This document shows positions 26,368-35,292 of a stretch of 64,000 nt of DNA, in pieces. Source of the stretch: Marinomonas aquimarina. Its GTDB lineage: Bacteria; Pseudomonadota; Gammaproteobacteria; Pseudomonadales; Marinomonadaceae. Location of the stretch: positions 1-64,000 of the forward strand of contig NZ_FLOC01000009.1 of assembly GCF_900089755.1 (NCBI RefSeq), read 5' to 3'. A model generated the notes under the pieces. That model saw nothing but the letters and a program-made list of their open reading frames with translations. It was not told the DNA's origin and searched no databases. Position 1 is the stretch's first letter, and each line of letters opens with the position of its first letter. The translations under genes and the position numbers were made by a program.

Positions 26368-26584
26368 GCAGCAATCCTTTGCAAGCATTGGAAATTAGAG
26401 CAAAAAATCAAAAAATGCGGTGTGCTAGCACCGAAAAAGTGCGATGAATTTAAGCATATTGCATAAAATTTAGCCAGTCTCGTACACGCATTTGCACATT
26501 AATGGGTTACAATAAGGACATTGAAATTCGGCCGGCTGACCCAGATGTATCAGTCAGGCACAGATAAGAGAGACAGAAAAGCAT

Positions 26585-27091
26585 ATGGCTGTATTACCAA
26601 TTTTAGAGTATCCAGATCCGCGTTTGCGTAAAGTGGCTGAACCGATCACTGAGTTCGGTGACGCACTGCAAACACAGATCGACGATATGATCGAAACCAT
26701 GTACGAAGAACAGGGCGTTGGCCTTGCTGCGACGCAGGTAGACTTTCACTACCGTCTAGTGGTGATGGATTTCTCCGAAGAACGCAACGAGCCGATCGTG
26801 TTCATCAACCCTGAGTTTGATGTGCTGGACGAAGAGCCAAATGAATTCCAAGAAGGCTGTTTGTCAGTCCCAGGTTTTTACGAACACATCTACCGCGCAG
26901 CCAAAGTACGCGTGAAAGCATTAGACCGTCACGGTAAGCCATTTGAATTGGATACGGACGAGTTGATGGCGGTGTGTGTGCAACACGAAATCGACCACCT
27001 AGATGGCAAACTGATGGTGGATTACCTTTCACCATTGAAGCGCAACCGCATCAAAACCAAGCTGCAAAAAGCACAAAAGAAACGTGCCTAA
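26585..27091 (+). CDS. def: Peptide deformylase
   Basis: This 168-residue metalloenzyme removes the formyl group from nascent proteins. All three signature motifs are present: GVGLAATQ (about 45-52), EGCLSVP with the metal-ligand cysteine (about 92), and QHEIDHLDG with two metal-ligand histidines and the catalytic glutamate (about 133-141). It heads the conserved def-fmt-rsmB-trkA cluster, although a terminator separates it from fmt. Confidence 0.96.
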   Translation: MAVLPILEYPDPRLRKVAEPITEFGDALQTQIDDMIETMYEEQGVGLAATQVDFHYRLVVMDFSEERNEPIVFINPEFDVLDEEPNEFQEGCLSVPGFYEHIYRAAKVRVKALDRHGKPFELDTDELMAVCVQHEIDHLDGKLMVDYLSPLKRNRIKTKLQKAQKKRA

Positions 27092-27154
27092 CAGCCAATA
27101 GGTTGCCTGGAAATAACAACGCCTAGCGACGTTATCTTCCACTACAAGCATTTT

Positions 27155-27181
27155 AAAAATCAGGCTACGGCCTGATTTTTT
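27155..27181 (+). terminator. Terminator between def and fmt
   Basis: AAAATCAGGC (27156-27165), TACG, GCCTGATTTT (27170-27179), with flanking A and T runs. fmt starts 27 bp after it, so fmt needs its own promoter or read-through. Confidence 0.9.
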
Positions 27182-27207
27182 CGTTACTCAAGACAGATAA
27201 CAACACC

Positions 27208-28194
27208 ATGACCGATACTGCAAACGCTCCACTTCGCATTGTCTTTGCTGGCACCCCTGACTTCGCTGCCGCAAGCCTACAAGCCGTTCTTGATCACGCC
27301 GATCAAAACCACTATGAAGTCATCGCTGTGTACACCCAGCCCGATCGCCCAGCAGGCCGTGGTCAAAAGCTGGTCGCCAGCCCAGTTAAACAACTCGCGC
27401 TGGAACACGATATTCCGGTCTACCAACCGCTCAATTTTAAAGACGAAACAGACCGCCAGGCCTTAGCCGACCTGAATGCCGACATCATGATCGTCGCTGC
27501 TTACGGTTTGATTCTCCCCAAAGCCGTGTTGGACACCCCCAAGCTGGGTTGTATTAACGTGCACGCTTCCTTACTACCACGCTGGCGTGGTGCGGCGCCG
27601 ATCCACCGTGCGGTCATCGCCGGCGATACTATTACCGGTATCACCATCATGCAGATGGATGTGGGTTTGGATACCGGCGACATGCTGCTTAAGAAAGAGT
27701 GCAATATCAAAGCCGATGACACCTCTGGTGTGCTACACGATCGCTTGGCCATGTTAGGTGGAGAAGCCTTAATCGAAGGTCTAGAAGCCATCAAAGCCGG
27801 CACTATCCATCCAGAGCAACAGAACGAAGAGCTGACTTGTTATGCCGAGAAACTGACCAAACAAGAAGGCGAAGTGGACTGGACCCAAGATGCCACGACC
27901 ATCAGTCGTCGTATCCGTGGTCTACTGCCATGGCCTGGCGCCTACACTCATACGCCAGCTGGGGTGATGAAAATCCATGCGGCGAAACTGCTCGACACCG
28001 AAGAACAAGATTTCGAGCACGGTGAAATCACCATGGTCAGCAAAGAGGGCATCGTCGTCGCGGCCGGCAAGGGCTCGATCATGGTTACCGAACTGCAATT
28101 CCCTGGCGGCAAACGCATGTCAGTGCAAGATGCCTTAAACGGCAAGTTCAAAGACCAGCTACAGGTTGGCAAACTACTTGGGAGCCAAGCATGA
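27208..28194 (+). CDS. fmt: Methionyl-tRNA formyltransferase
   Basis: This 328-residue enzyme formylates initiator Met-tRNA. The N-terminal formyltransferase domain has FAGTPDFAA, the catalytic stretch NVHASLLPRWRGAAPI (about 112-127) and ITIMQMDVGLDTGDML (about 145-160). The C-terminal tRNA-binding domain spans about 210-320. It overlaps rsmB by 4 bp (ATGA), so translation of the two is coupled. Confidence 0.96.
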   Translation: MTDTANAPLRIVFAGTPDFAAASLQAVLDHADQNHYEVIAVYTQPDRPAGRGQKLVASPVKQLALEHDIPVYQPLNFKDETDRQALADLNADIMIVAAYGLILPKAVLDTPKLGCINVHASLLPRWRGAAPIHRAVIAGDTITGITIMQMDVGLDTGDMLLKKECNIKADDTSGVLHDRLAMLGGEALIEGLEAIKAGTIHPEQQNEELTCYAEKLTKQEGEVDWTQDATTISRRIRGLLPWPGAYTHTPAGVMKIHAAKLLDTEEQDFEHGEITMVSKEGIVVAAGKGSIMVTELQFPGGKRMSVQDALNGKFKDQLQVGKLLGSQA

Positions 28195-29510
28195 GCCAAC
28201 CCGCTCGCTTAGTCAGTGCCAAAATTCTTGAGCAAGTGCTGCTACAACGTGGCTCACTGTCAACGCAGATCAGCAAGCAAATTGCCGAGGTCGATTACGA
28301 CGAGCAGGGGTTAGCCAAAGAGCTGTGCTTTGGCGTCAGCCGTTACTACCCGCAGCTCAATACAGTGGCCTTGAGTTTGTTAAGCAAACCGTTTGAAGAC
28401 AAGGACTTCGACTTGTATGCGGCGTTGCTGATGGGGCTGTATCAAATCGAACACATGAATACGCCCGATCATGCAGCGGTGCATGAGTCAGTGGAACTGT
28501 GTCGCCAACTTGAGAAAGAGTGGGCGACTAAACTGATGAACGCGGTACTGCGTCGCTACCAACGTGAGCGCGATGACATTCTTGAGAACTTAGCAGCACA
28601 ACCTTCGATGGCCAACAACCTGCCTAAATGGCTGGTGAAGCGTTTCAAAAAACATTGGGACGCTGAGTTCGATGCCATTGTAGAGGCAACCAATGCCCAT
28701 CCACCCATGTGCATTCGAGTCAATGAATCCCATGTTCCACGTGAAACATACAAACAAATGCTTGCTGAGCAAGGTACTGTTTCACGTGAAACAGACTTTT
28801 CGGTATCAGGTTTGTACCTAGAATCTGCTGTATCGGTTTCTATGTTACCTAATTTTGAAGAAGGTCACGTCAGCGTACAGGATGAGTCAGCACAATTGGC
28901 GGCCAGTTTATTGGCGCCGAAAGCGGGTGAACGAGTACTCGATGCTTGCGCCGCACCAGGCGGTAAAACAGGACACTTACTGGAACTGGCACCTGAACTG
29001 GCGTTAACGGCCGTCGAGTTAGAACCTTGGCGCTTGGCCCGAATCGAATCCAACCTTGAGCGTTTGGGAGTCTCCGCTGAGTTGATTTGCGGTGATGCCA
29101 GCACCCCCGAAGCGTGGTGGGATAAGGTTGAGTTCGACAAGATCTTACTCGATGCTCCCTGTTCTGCCACTGGGGTGATTCGTCGCAATCCAGACATTAA
29201 GATCAACCGCAAGCCAGATGACATCGCTGCCTTAGTGGCGATTCAGGCGAGCATCTTGGATGCCACTTGGCAAACCCTAAAGCAGGGCGGCTACCTGTTG
29301 TATGCCACCTGTTCTTTGATGCCAGAGGAAAACGAGCAACAGATGGCCAGCTTCTTGGCACGTACAGAAAATGCTGAGGAATGCCCACTCAACACTCTGG
29401 CACCAGAATTGGCGTTAACATTCGGCAAATCGGTTAGCCACGGCGTGCAAATCTTTCCTACCCTAGATGGCCAAGACGGCTTCTACTACTGCTTGTTGCA
29501 GAAGCGCTAA
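28191..29510 (+). CDS. rsmB: 16S rRNA m5C967 methyltransferase RsmB (Sun/Fmu)
   Basis: This 439-residue protein has an N-terminal NusB-like RNA-binding domain at about 1-140 and a SAM methyltransferase domain at about 230-439. Visible motifs are LDACAAPGGKTGHLLE (SAM loop), DAPCSATGVIRRNPDI and YATCSLMPEEN with the two family cysteines. It methylates C967 of 16S rRNA. Its linker at about 180-202 contains two short repeats, VPRET and VSRET, which are the translation of two parS centromere sites in the DNA. The gene therefore appears to carry a second, non-coding function. It overlaps fmt by 4 bp. Confidence 0.95.
   Translation: MSQPARLVSAKILEQVLLQRGSLSTQISKQIAEVDYDEQGLAKELCFGVSRYYPQLNTVALSLLSKPFEDKDFDLYAALLMGLYQIEHMNTPDHAAVHESVELCRQLEKEWATKLMNAVLRRYQRERDDILENLAAQPSMANNLPKWLVKRFKKHWDAEFDAIVEATNAHPPMCIRVNESHVPRETYKQMLAEQGTVSRETDFSVSGLYLESAVSVSMLPNFEEGHVSVQDESAQLAASLLAPKAGERVLDACAAPGGKTGHLLELAPELALTAVELEPWRLARIESNLERLGVSAELICGDASTPEAWWDKVEFDKILLDAPCSATGVIRRNPDIKINRKPDDIAALVAIQASILDATWQTLKQGGYLLYATCSLMPEENEQQMASFLARTENAEECPLNTLAPELALTFGKSVSHGVQIFPTLDGQDGFYYCLLQKR
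28733..28748. other. parS-like centromere site 1, inside rsmB (15/16 match)
   Basis: TGTTCCACGTGAAACA differs from the ParB-binding consensus TGTTTCACGTGAAACA at a single base. It lies inside the rsmB reading frame (codons for VPRET) and 45 bp from a perfect site. ParB itself is encoded about 24 kb away at 52680-53576. Confidence 0.88.
28778..28793. other. parS centromere site 2, inside rsmB (perfect)
   Basis: TGTTTCACGTGAAACA is an exact 16-bp match to the widely conserved bacterial parS palindrome. It is embedded in the rsmB coding sequence (codons for VSRET), 45 bp after site 1. It would be bound by the ParB encoded in the same window to position the origin region. Confidence 0.95.
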
Positions 29511-29539
29511 GCGCGTTTTCCACTCGTCACGCACATAGC

Positions 29540-29577
29540 AATACGACATCACCTATGAAAAATAGGGATGTCGTATT
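29540..29577. repeat. Long hairpin between rsmB and trkA
   Basis: AATACGACATC (29540-29550) pairs perfectly with GATGTCGTATT (29567-29577). Inside, CCTAT pairs with ATAGG around a GAAAA loop, with one bulged A, giving 16 base pairs in all. No T-run follows, so it is more likely an RNA-stability or processing element, or a weak terminator, in the rsmB-trkA gap. Confidence 0.6.
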
Positions 29578-29712
29578 ACCTCAAAATATATGCATTATTC
29601 GCATAAACAGCATTAAATCTTTCTTCGTTCACGTTTAGAATTAGACCTATTGACCTCTAATCTTTGGAGGCGTTCTTTAACGTGGGATGAGCACAAAGCT
29701 CTAAGGCTGACC

Positions 29713-31086
29713 ATGAAGATCATAATTATTGGCGCAGGCCAAGTGGGTGCAACGCTAGCGGAGAATCTAGCAAACGAAGACAACGACATTACCGTAATCG
29801 ATACCGACCTAACACGCCTACGTGAGCTTCAGGATCGCCTCGATATTCAAACGGTGCATGGCAGTGGTTCGCACCCTGACGTGTTGGACACAGCCGGTTG
29901 TAACGACGCCGATATGTTGATCGCGGTAAGCAACCAAGATGAAACCAACATGATCGCCTGTCAGGTGGCTTACACCTTGTTTAAGACGCCCACCAAAATC
30001 GGCCGCATTCGTTCTAATGCCTATTCCAAATATCCTAAGATCTTCGCCGATACCGCCTTGCCCATGGATGTGCGCATCAGCCCTGAGAAAGAAGTCACCA
30101 AACATTTAAGCCGCTTGATTCGCTACCCAGGCGCACTGCAAGTGATGGAGTTTGCCGAAGGCAAGGTACAGCTGGTGGTCGTCAAAGCAGAAAAGGGCGG
30201 TCCATTGATTGATCGTCCGATCAGCTTCCTACGCGAACACATGCCTTCCATCCAAACCCGCATCGCGGCGATTTACCGCAATGGTCAGTCAATCACACCG
30301 GATGGTAATACCTGCATTCACGCTAACGATGAAGTGTTCTTCTTGACCGCGCAACGGGATGTGATGGATGTGATGAGTGAGCTGCGTCCTTTGGATACGC
30401 CATACCGTCGTATCATTATCGCCGGTGGCGGTAACATCGGTGAACGTCTCGCGCAAAGTCTAGAGAAAGAGTACCGCGTCAAAATCATCGAACGCGATCC
30501 AGAGCGCTGCCGCTACCTATCAGAAACCCTAGATAACACCATTGTGTTAAACGGTGACGCCTCAAAGCAGGAGCTGTTGCTGGAAGAAAACATCGAATCA
30601 ACGGATGTATTCTGCGCCATCACCAACAACGATGAAGCCAACATCATGTCATCGATGCTGGCCAAAGTATTGGGCGTGCGCACGGTTATGACCATCATTA
30701 ATAACCCGGCCTACGTCGACATCGTACAAGAGGGCATGATCGATATCGCCGTGTCACCACAACACACCACCATCAGTTCTTTGTTGACCTACATTCGTCG
30801 TGGTGACGTGGTCAACGTGCACACCATGCGTAAAGGCGCAGCCGAAGCGTTAGAAGCCGTCGCGCACGGGGACTACCGTTCGTCCAAAGTAGTGGGGCGC
30901 GCCATCGCCAACATTAACTTGCCCGAAGGTGCCACCATTGGTGCCATTGTGCGCGGTGATGAAGTGATTCTGGCCACCAGTGATGTGGTGGTTCAGGCCG
31001 AAGATCACGTGATTATTTTCGTCTCCAATAAGAAGCAAATTCCTGCCGTTGAACAATTGTTCCAAGTGGGTCTGAGCTTCTTCTAG
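29713..31086 (+). CDS. trkA: Trk potassium uptake peripheral NAD-binding subunit TrkA
   Basis: This 457-residue cytoplasmic protein has two RCK units. The first Rossmann fold begins at once with KIIIIGAGQVGATLAENLA, the second near residue 235 with IIIAGGGNIGERLA. Each is followed by an RCK-C domain. It gates TrkH with nucleotide. An upstream frame extension to 29650 adds 21 residues without similarity to TrkA. The ATG at 29713 gives the family N-terminus and length and is preferred. trkH follows after 71 bp. Confidence 0.95.
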   Translation: MKIIIIGAGQVGATLAENLANEDNDITVIDTDLTRLRELQDRLDIQTVHGSGSHPDVLDTAGCNDADMLIAVSNQDETNMIACQVAYTLFKTPTKIGRIRSNAYSKYPKIFADTALPMDVRISPEKEVTKHLSRLIRYPGALQVMEFAEGKVQLVVVKAEKGGPLIDRPISFLREHMPSIQTRIAAIYRNGQSITPDGNTCIHANDEVFFLTAQRDVMDVMSELRPLDTPYRRIIIAGGGNIGERLAQSLEKEYRVKIIERDPERCRYLSETLDNTIVLNGDASKQELLLEENIESTDVFCAITNNDEANIMSSMLAKVLGVRTVMTIINNPAYVDIVQEGMIDIAVSPQHTTISSLLTYIRRGDVVNVHTMRKGAAEALEAVAHGDYRSSKVVGRAIANINLPEGATIGAIVRGDEVILATSDVVVQAEDHVIIFVSNKKQIPAVEQLFQVGLSFF

Positions 31087-31157
31087 GAGCACACAAACTT
31101 TCTTTTATTTAACGTCCCATGCCTCGCGCTGGGACATGTTTTTTATAAGGCCAGTGC

Positions 31158-32606
31158 ATGCATATTCAGATAATCCTACGCGTTATCGGTTTGCTCATTA
31201 TGATCTTCAGCTTAACGCTGCTACCGCCGATTGTTGTTTCCTTGATTTATCAAGACGGTGCGCTGCAAGCGTTCCTTTATGCCTTACTGATCAACTTGGT
31301 CAGTGGCTTGCTAATCTGGTTTCCGTTTCGCAAACACCGCGGGGATCTAAAAATTCGGGACGGCTTTTTGGTTACCGTGTTGTTCTGGTCGACCCTGGGA
31401 CTGTTCGGTTCGGTGCCGTTCTTTTTAGCCTCTGAGCCACACTTGAGTTTCACGGACTCATTATTTGAGTCCTTATCGGGGCTGACCACGACTGGGGCCA
31501 CCATCCTCACCGCCATCGACGACTTACCCGAATCAATTTTGTTCTATCGCCAATGGCTACAATGGTTGGGCGGTATGGGTATCATCGTGCTGGCAGTGGC
31601 CATCATGCCGATGCTAGGCGTCGGGGGGATGCAGCTGTACCGTGCCGAAACCCCTGGACCGGTGAAAGATTCCAAGCTGACACCCCGTATCGCCGAGACC
31701 GCCAAAGCCTTATGGTATATCTATGCCACGCTGACGGTCGTCTGTACCCTCGGCTACTGGGCGGCAGGCATGAGTTTCTTTGATGCGCTGTGTCACAGTT
31801 TCTCAACCGTGGCCATCGGCGGCTTCTCAACCCATGATGCCAGCATTGGTTACTTTAACAGTGTCACCATCGAAGCCATTTGTACGGTGTTTATGGTGAT
31901 CTCGGCGCTGAACTTCGGTCTGCATTTCTATGCTTGGCGCACCCGCAGTGTCTGGCATTACTTTAGAGATCCGGAAGCACGTTTCTTTTTCTTCTTACTG
32001 ACCTGCGCCATCTGTCTGTCGACCCTAGTGCTGATCCTGACCTCAACCTTTGATTGGCAAACGTCCGTGCGTTACGCCGTATTTGAAAGCGTGTCGATCG
32101 CGACGACCGCAGGGTTTGGTACCTCAGACTTCTCGGTCTGGCCACACTTCCTGCCGTTCTTATTGATCGTGACGTCCTTTGCCGGTGGCTGTGCCAGCTC
32201 CACTGGTGGTGGTATGAAGGTGATTCGTATCCTATTGATCCTGAAACAGGGCTTTCGTGAAATTCAACGTCTGGTGCATCCAAACGCTGTCATTCCCGTT
32301 AAAGTCGGGGGGAAAGCCATTCAGGAGCGCGTGGTCTCAGCAGTGTGGGGCTTCTTCTCGGCCTACTTATTGGTATACATCATTCTCATGATTGGTTTGA
32401 TGTCGACCGGCATCGACCAAGTGACCGCTTGGTCGGCGGTCGCAGCGACGCTTAACAACTTAGGTCCAGGCCTTGGCGAAGTGGCAGCGAACTTTGCTTC
32501 GATTAACGATACATCCAAATGGATGCTGTGTTTTGCCATGCTATTAGGCCGTTTAGAAGTGTTCACCTTGCTGGTATTATTCACGCCCATGTTCTGGCAC
32601 AAGTAA
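31158..32606 (+). CDS. trkH: Trk potassium uptake membrane subunit TrkH
   Basis: This 482-residue membrane protein has four membrane-pore-membrane repeats. The selectivity-filter regions are visible as LTTTGATIL, VAIGGFSTHDASIGYF, IATTAGFGTSDF and NNLGPGLGEV. It forms the K+ channel-like pore and is regulated by TrkA encoded just upstream. Together they import potassium, important for osmotic balance in salt water. Confidence 0.95.
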   Translation: MHIQIILRVIGLLIMIFSLTLLPPIVVSLIYQDGALQAFLYALLINLVSGLLIWFPFRKHRGDLKIRDGFLVTVLFWSTLGLFGSVPFFLASEPHLSFTDSLFESLSGLTTTGATILTAIDDLPESILFYRQWLQWLGGMGIIVLAVAIMPMLGVGGMQLYRAETPGPVKDSKLTPRIAETAKALWYIYATLTVVCTLGYWAAGMSFFDALCHSFSTVAIGGFSTHDASIGYFNSVTIEAICTVFMVISALNFGLHFYAWRTRSVWHYFRDPEARFFFFLLTCAICLSTLVLILTSTFDWQTSVRYAVFESVSIATTAGFGTSDFSVWPHFLPFLLIVTSFAGGCASSTGGGMKVIRILLILKQGFREIQRLVHPNAVIPVKVGGKAIQERVVSAVWGFFSAYLLVYIILMIGLMSTGIDQVTAWSAVAATLNNLGPGLGEVAANFASINDTSKWMLCFAMLLGRLEVFTLLVLFTPMFWHK

Positions 32607-32621
32607 GCAAGGAATCATGAC

Positions 32622-33092
32622 ATGACACCGGCCACGCAAACCCTAAAAAAACGTAAGATCGCTTTTACTCAACACGAGTACGAGCACGATTCTAACTGCC
32701 AGAACTTTGGTCAAGAAGCGGCGGACAAGCTTGGCTTGGCGCCAGAAGAAGTGTTTAAAACCTTGCTGGTCACAGACGACAAGGACGTGTTCGTTGCCAT
32801 TGTGCCGGTCACTGGTAAGTTGAATTTGAAACGTACCGCTGCCGCGCTGAAAGTGAAAAAGCTACGTATGACTGAGCCTAAAGACGCCGAGCGTTTGACC
32901 GGTTATATCGTGGGTGGCATCAGCCCTGTGGGACAGAAGAAAGCCTTAGTGACCGTGATTGATAGCAGTGCTGAGGCACTGGCTAAAATGTATGTCAGCG
33001 GTGGCAAGCGCGGTTTTGATATTGGCCTCGCCCCCAAGGATTTGGCCACCGTCTGTCGGCAAACGGTGTTTTCAGACATTGCTGAGCAATAA
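32622..33092 (+). CDS. ybaK: Cys-tRNA(Pro)/Cys-tRNA(Cys) deacylase YbaK/EbsC
   Basis: This 156-residue protein has the YbaK/prolyl-tRNA-synthetase editing fold. KTLLVTDD, VVPVTGKLNLK-like residues, the conserved lysine region KVKKLRMTEP and the GYIVGGISPVGQKK loop (about 92-105) are visible. It hydrolyses Cys-tRNA(Pro) formed by misacylation. It starts 15 bp after trkH and is closed by a strong terminator, so it may be transcribed with trkAH. Confidence 0.92.
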   Translation: MTPATQTLKKRKIAFTQHEYEHDSNCQNFGQEAADKLGLAPEEVFKTLLVTDDKDVFVAIVPVTGKLNLKRTAAALKVKKLRMTEPKDAERLTGYIVGGISPVGQKKALVTVIDSSAEALAKMYVSGGKRGFDIGLAPKDLATVCRQTVFSDIAEQ

Positions 33093-33094
33093 CG

Positions 33095-33124
33095 AAAAGG
33101 GGCGCCATCATGCGCCCCTTTTTT
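33095..33124 (+). terminator. Terminator after ybaK
   Basis: GGGGCGC (33099-33105), CATCAT, GCGCCCC (33112-33118) is flanked by AAAA and a run of T, between convergent ybaK and the acyltransferase gene. Confidence 0.92.
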
Positions 33125-33146
33125 ATCCTCGTCGCCTCAGCCCCAC

Positions 33147-34049
33147 TTAACTTGGGTTGGCTTCTTTGTAAGGGTTTAGCACGCCTTCTGGTTGCAGTTT
33201 AAAGCGCTTATATTCCCATTGGTATTGGCTCGGTGCCCGTTGTACCAATTGCTCAATCGATGCATTCAGCCCCGTTAAAGAGGTTTCTGGGTCTTTATCA
33301 TAGAACCGTGGATCCACTTCAAACGCCGTCACTTCAAAGCCTTTCTGAGTTTGAATACAACCCACCACAAATGCCTTCGCAGCCGTCTTCAATGCCAGCT
33401 GACTGGCCAGAGTCATGGTGTAAGCTTGGTGACCAAAGAAGGGCGCAAACTCACCACTGCCTTGCTGAGGCACTTGATCAGGTAACATGCCCACCACACC
33501 GTCTGCTTTTAAGGCTTTCACAATCTGCATCACCCCTTGGCGATTGGTCGGCACTAGCTCACCACCCGCGCGATTACGCGCCTCTAAGATAAAGGCGTCT
33601 AGGCTCTCGTCCTTGTTCGGACGATACATAGCCGTCATTGGGCGAATCGCACTGACAAACACATTGACCGCTTCCCAGTTACCAATGTGAGGGGCCAATA
33701 CAATCACCCCCCCTTTGCCTTCCACAGCTTGTTTTAACGCAGCAGCGCCTTCGCCCTCGTAACACAGGTCGAGGATAAACTTCACATCGCGAGTCCATAG
33801 GTGACCCATTTCAGCAAAGGTTTGCCCCATGTGCTGCAGGCGACGATTACGCAAACGAGTGCGTTGCTTTTTATCCAATCGCGGTAGGCACAGCTCAAGA
33901 TTACGATCAATGGCACGACGCGTTCGGCGATCAAAGCGCAGTCCTAACAGACCCACCATACGTCCTGTTGCACGAACGAATGGCAAGGGAAGTTTGCCCA
34001 TGGCTTTAATCAACTTGGTCATCGCAGAGGCGGGAACTTGATCGGACAT
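33147..34049 (-). CDS. Lipid A biosynthesis acyltransferase, LpxL/HtrB family
   Basis: This 300-residue protein has the HX4(D/E) acyltransferase motif HIGNWE (about residue 120) and APFFG. The segments VPTNRQGVMQIVKAL and GMLPDQVPQQGSGEF are also typical of the family. These inner-membrane-associated enzymes add the secondary acyl chain to lipid A. The N-terminal membrane anchor is less obvious than in E. coli LpxL. Whether it acts as LpxL or LpxM cannot be decided from sequence by eye. It is divergent from gmhB, with a parS-like site in the gap. Confidence 0.88.
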   Translation of the reverse strand: MSDQVPASAMTKLIKAMGKLPLPFVRATGRMVGLLGLRFDRRTRRAIDRNLELCLPRLDKKQRTRLRNRRLQHMGQTFAEMGHLWTRDVKFILDLCYEGEGAAALKQAVEGKGGVIVLAPHIGNWEAVNVFVSAIRPMTAMYRPNKDESLDAFILEARNRAGGELVPTNRQGVMQIVKALKADGVVGMLPDQVPQQGSGEFAPFFGHQAYTMTLASQLALKTAAKAFVVGCIQTQKGFEVTAFEVDPRFYDKDPETSLTGLNASIEQLVQRAPSQYQWEYKRFKLQPEGVLNPYKEANPS

Positions 34050-34113
34050 AACACCTACTTAATCTATTTCACTCAAAGAAATTGGCGCCATATAGGGGAG
34101 CACAGCGTCACAG

Positions 34114-34129
34114 TGTTTCACGTGAAAAC
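34114..34129. other. parS-like site 3, upstream of gmhB (14/16 match)
   Basis: TGTTTCACGTGAAAAC matches the first 14 positions of the parS palindrome and differs in the last two. It lies between the acyltransferase and gmhB genes, about 5.3 kb from the perfect site in rsmB. Affinity for ParB is likely reduced. Confidence 0.65.
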
Positions 34130-34199
34130 TCACCCAAGCCAACCTGAAACCATTATACTACCACTTAATGCAATTCATTTATCTGAGGTAGACAGTTTT

Positions 34200-34757
34200 A
34201 TGGCGAATAACAAGCCCGTTATCATTCTCGACCGCGATGGCGTCATCAACCAAGATTCCGATGCGTACGTAAAATCGGTGGATGAGTGGATTCCGCTACC
34301 AGGCAGTATTAAAGCCATGGCAGCGCTGAGCAAAGCGGGCTTTCAGATATTCATCGCCACCAACCAATCCGGCATCGCCCGAGGTTACTACGATGAGGCA
34401 ACCTTGCATGCCATGCACGATAAAATGATGGGGCTTTTAGACGCAGAGGGCGGTCGTGTCGAAGGCATCGAATACTGCCCACATGGTCCTGACGATGCCT
34501 GCAACTGCCGTAAGCCAAAGAGCGGTATGATCGAAGCCATCGAAGCACAACTGGGCGTCGACTTTAACCAAACGCCGGCGATCATGGTGGGCGATTCGCT
34601 ACGTGACCTACAAGCAGGTAAAGCGCGCGGTTGTGCTCCAGTGCTGGTACTCACTGGTAAGGGCCGTGACACCCAGTACAAAGACATCGATTTCTACTTT
34701 GATATCTACACTGACTTAGCCGCGTTCGCCATCGCTACGATCCATAAGTATCAGTAA
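34200..34757 (+). CDS. gmhB: D-glycero-beta-D-manno-heptose-1,7-bisphosphate 7-phosphatase
   Basis: This 185-residue HAD-superfamily phosphatase works in LPS-core heptose synthesis. Motif I is ILDRDGVINQDSD with two catalytic aspartates, motif II FIATNQSGIARGYY, and motif IV MVGDSLRDLQAG. The zinc loop CPHGPDDACNCRKPKSGM has the family cysteine/histidine ligands. An upstream frame extension to 34038 crosses the parS-like site and is not conserved. The ATG at 34200 follows GAGG by 11 bases and begins directly before motif I. Confidence 0.94.
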   Translation: MANNKPVIILDRDGVINQDSDAYVKSVDEWIPLPGSIKAMAALSKAGFQIFIATNQSGIARGYYDEATLHAMHDKMMGLLDAEGGRVEGIEYCPHGPDDACNCRKPKSGMIEAIEAQLGVDFNQTPAIMVGDSLRDLQAGKARGCAPVLVLTGKGRDTQYKDIDFYFDIYTDLAAFAIATIHKYQ

Positions 34758-34807
34758 GCTCTCACTTACTTTGCTGTACCCCAGGTGCAGCAAAGTCTAG
34801 CTCACCT

Positions 34808-35206
34808 CTATGCTGAAGTCTGACGCTGATCGAGAATATCGAGCAGGTTATCCTCCAGCCAGCCAATCAAATTCATCACCCGCTGACCAAATTCAATGCC
34901 TAATGGGGTCAGTTGATACTCCACATGAGGCGGCACCACAGGGTAGACAATGCGCTTCACAAAGCCATCGCCTTCTAATTGTTGCAGTGTTTGCGCCAGC
35001 ATCTTTTCACTGACACCTTTGATGGTACGGCGTAATTCACTGAAACGTTTTGCTTCACCATCCTGCAGAGCCACGAACACCAACATCCCCCAACGGCCAG
35101 TCACATGACGCAAAATCTCTCGCGATGGGCATTTATCAGAAAACACATCGCCACGATCAAAGGTGATTTCAATGTCATCATGAGTGCTTAACTCTGCTTT
35201 TTTCAT
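34808..35206 (-). CDS. HxlR-family transcriptional regulator (YtfH-like)
   Basis: This 132-residue winged-helix protein of the HxlR family has an N-terminal cysteine (KCPSREIL) followed by VTGRWGMLVFVALQDGEAKRF. The recognition region is LRRTIKGVSEKMLAQTLQQLEGDG, and the wing is near PVVPPHVEYQLTPLG. An alternative start at 35233 exists. The ATG at 35206 has AAGG close upstream and is preferred. It is divergent from the qorB-like gene, as ytfH/ytfG are in E. coli. HxlR proteins often sense electrophiles or quinones through the conserved cysteine, so control of the neighbour is likely. Confidence 0.85.
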   Translation of the reverse strand: MKKAELSTHDDIEITFDRGDVFSDKCPSREILRHVTGRWGMLVFVALQDGEAKRFSELRRTIKGVSEKMLAQTLQQLEGDGFVKRIVYPVVPPHVEYQLTPLGIEFGQRVMNLIGWLEDNLLDILDQRQTSA

Positions 35207-35292
35207 ACTTACCTTTTTGTACGTACTTACCAAAAGTTAGCTAATAGTCTAGTCTATTTTTTACTCACTCACCATCCTACAAGGAGAACAGT

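Noticed and set aside
31006..31021. CACGTG-centred palindrome in trkA as a parS site
   Set aside because: Outside the central ATCACGTGAT core the bases do not match parS. CACGTG cores at about 53037 and 59030 likewise fail.
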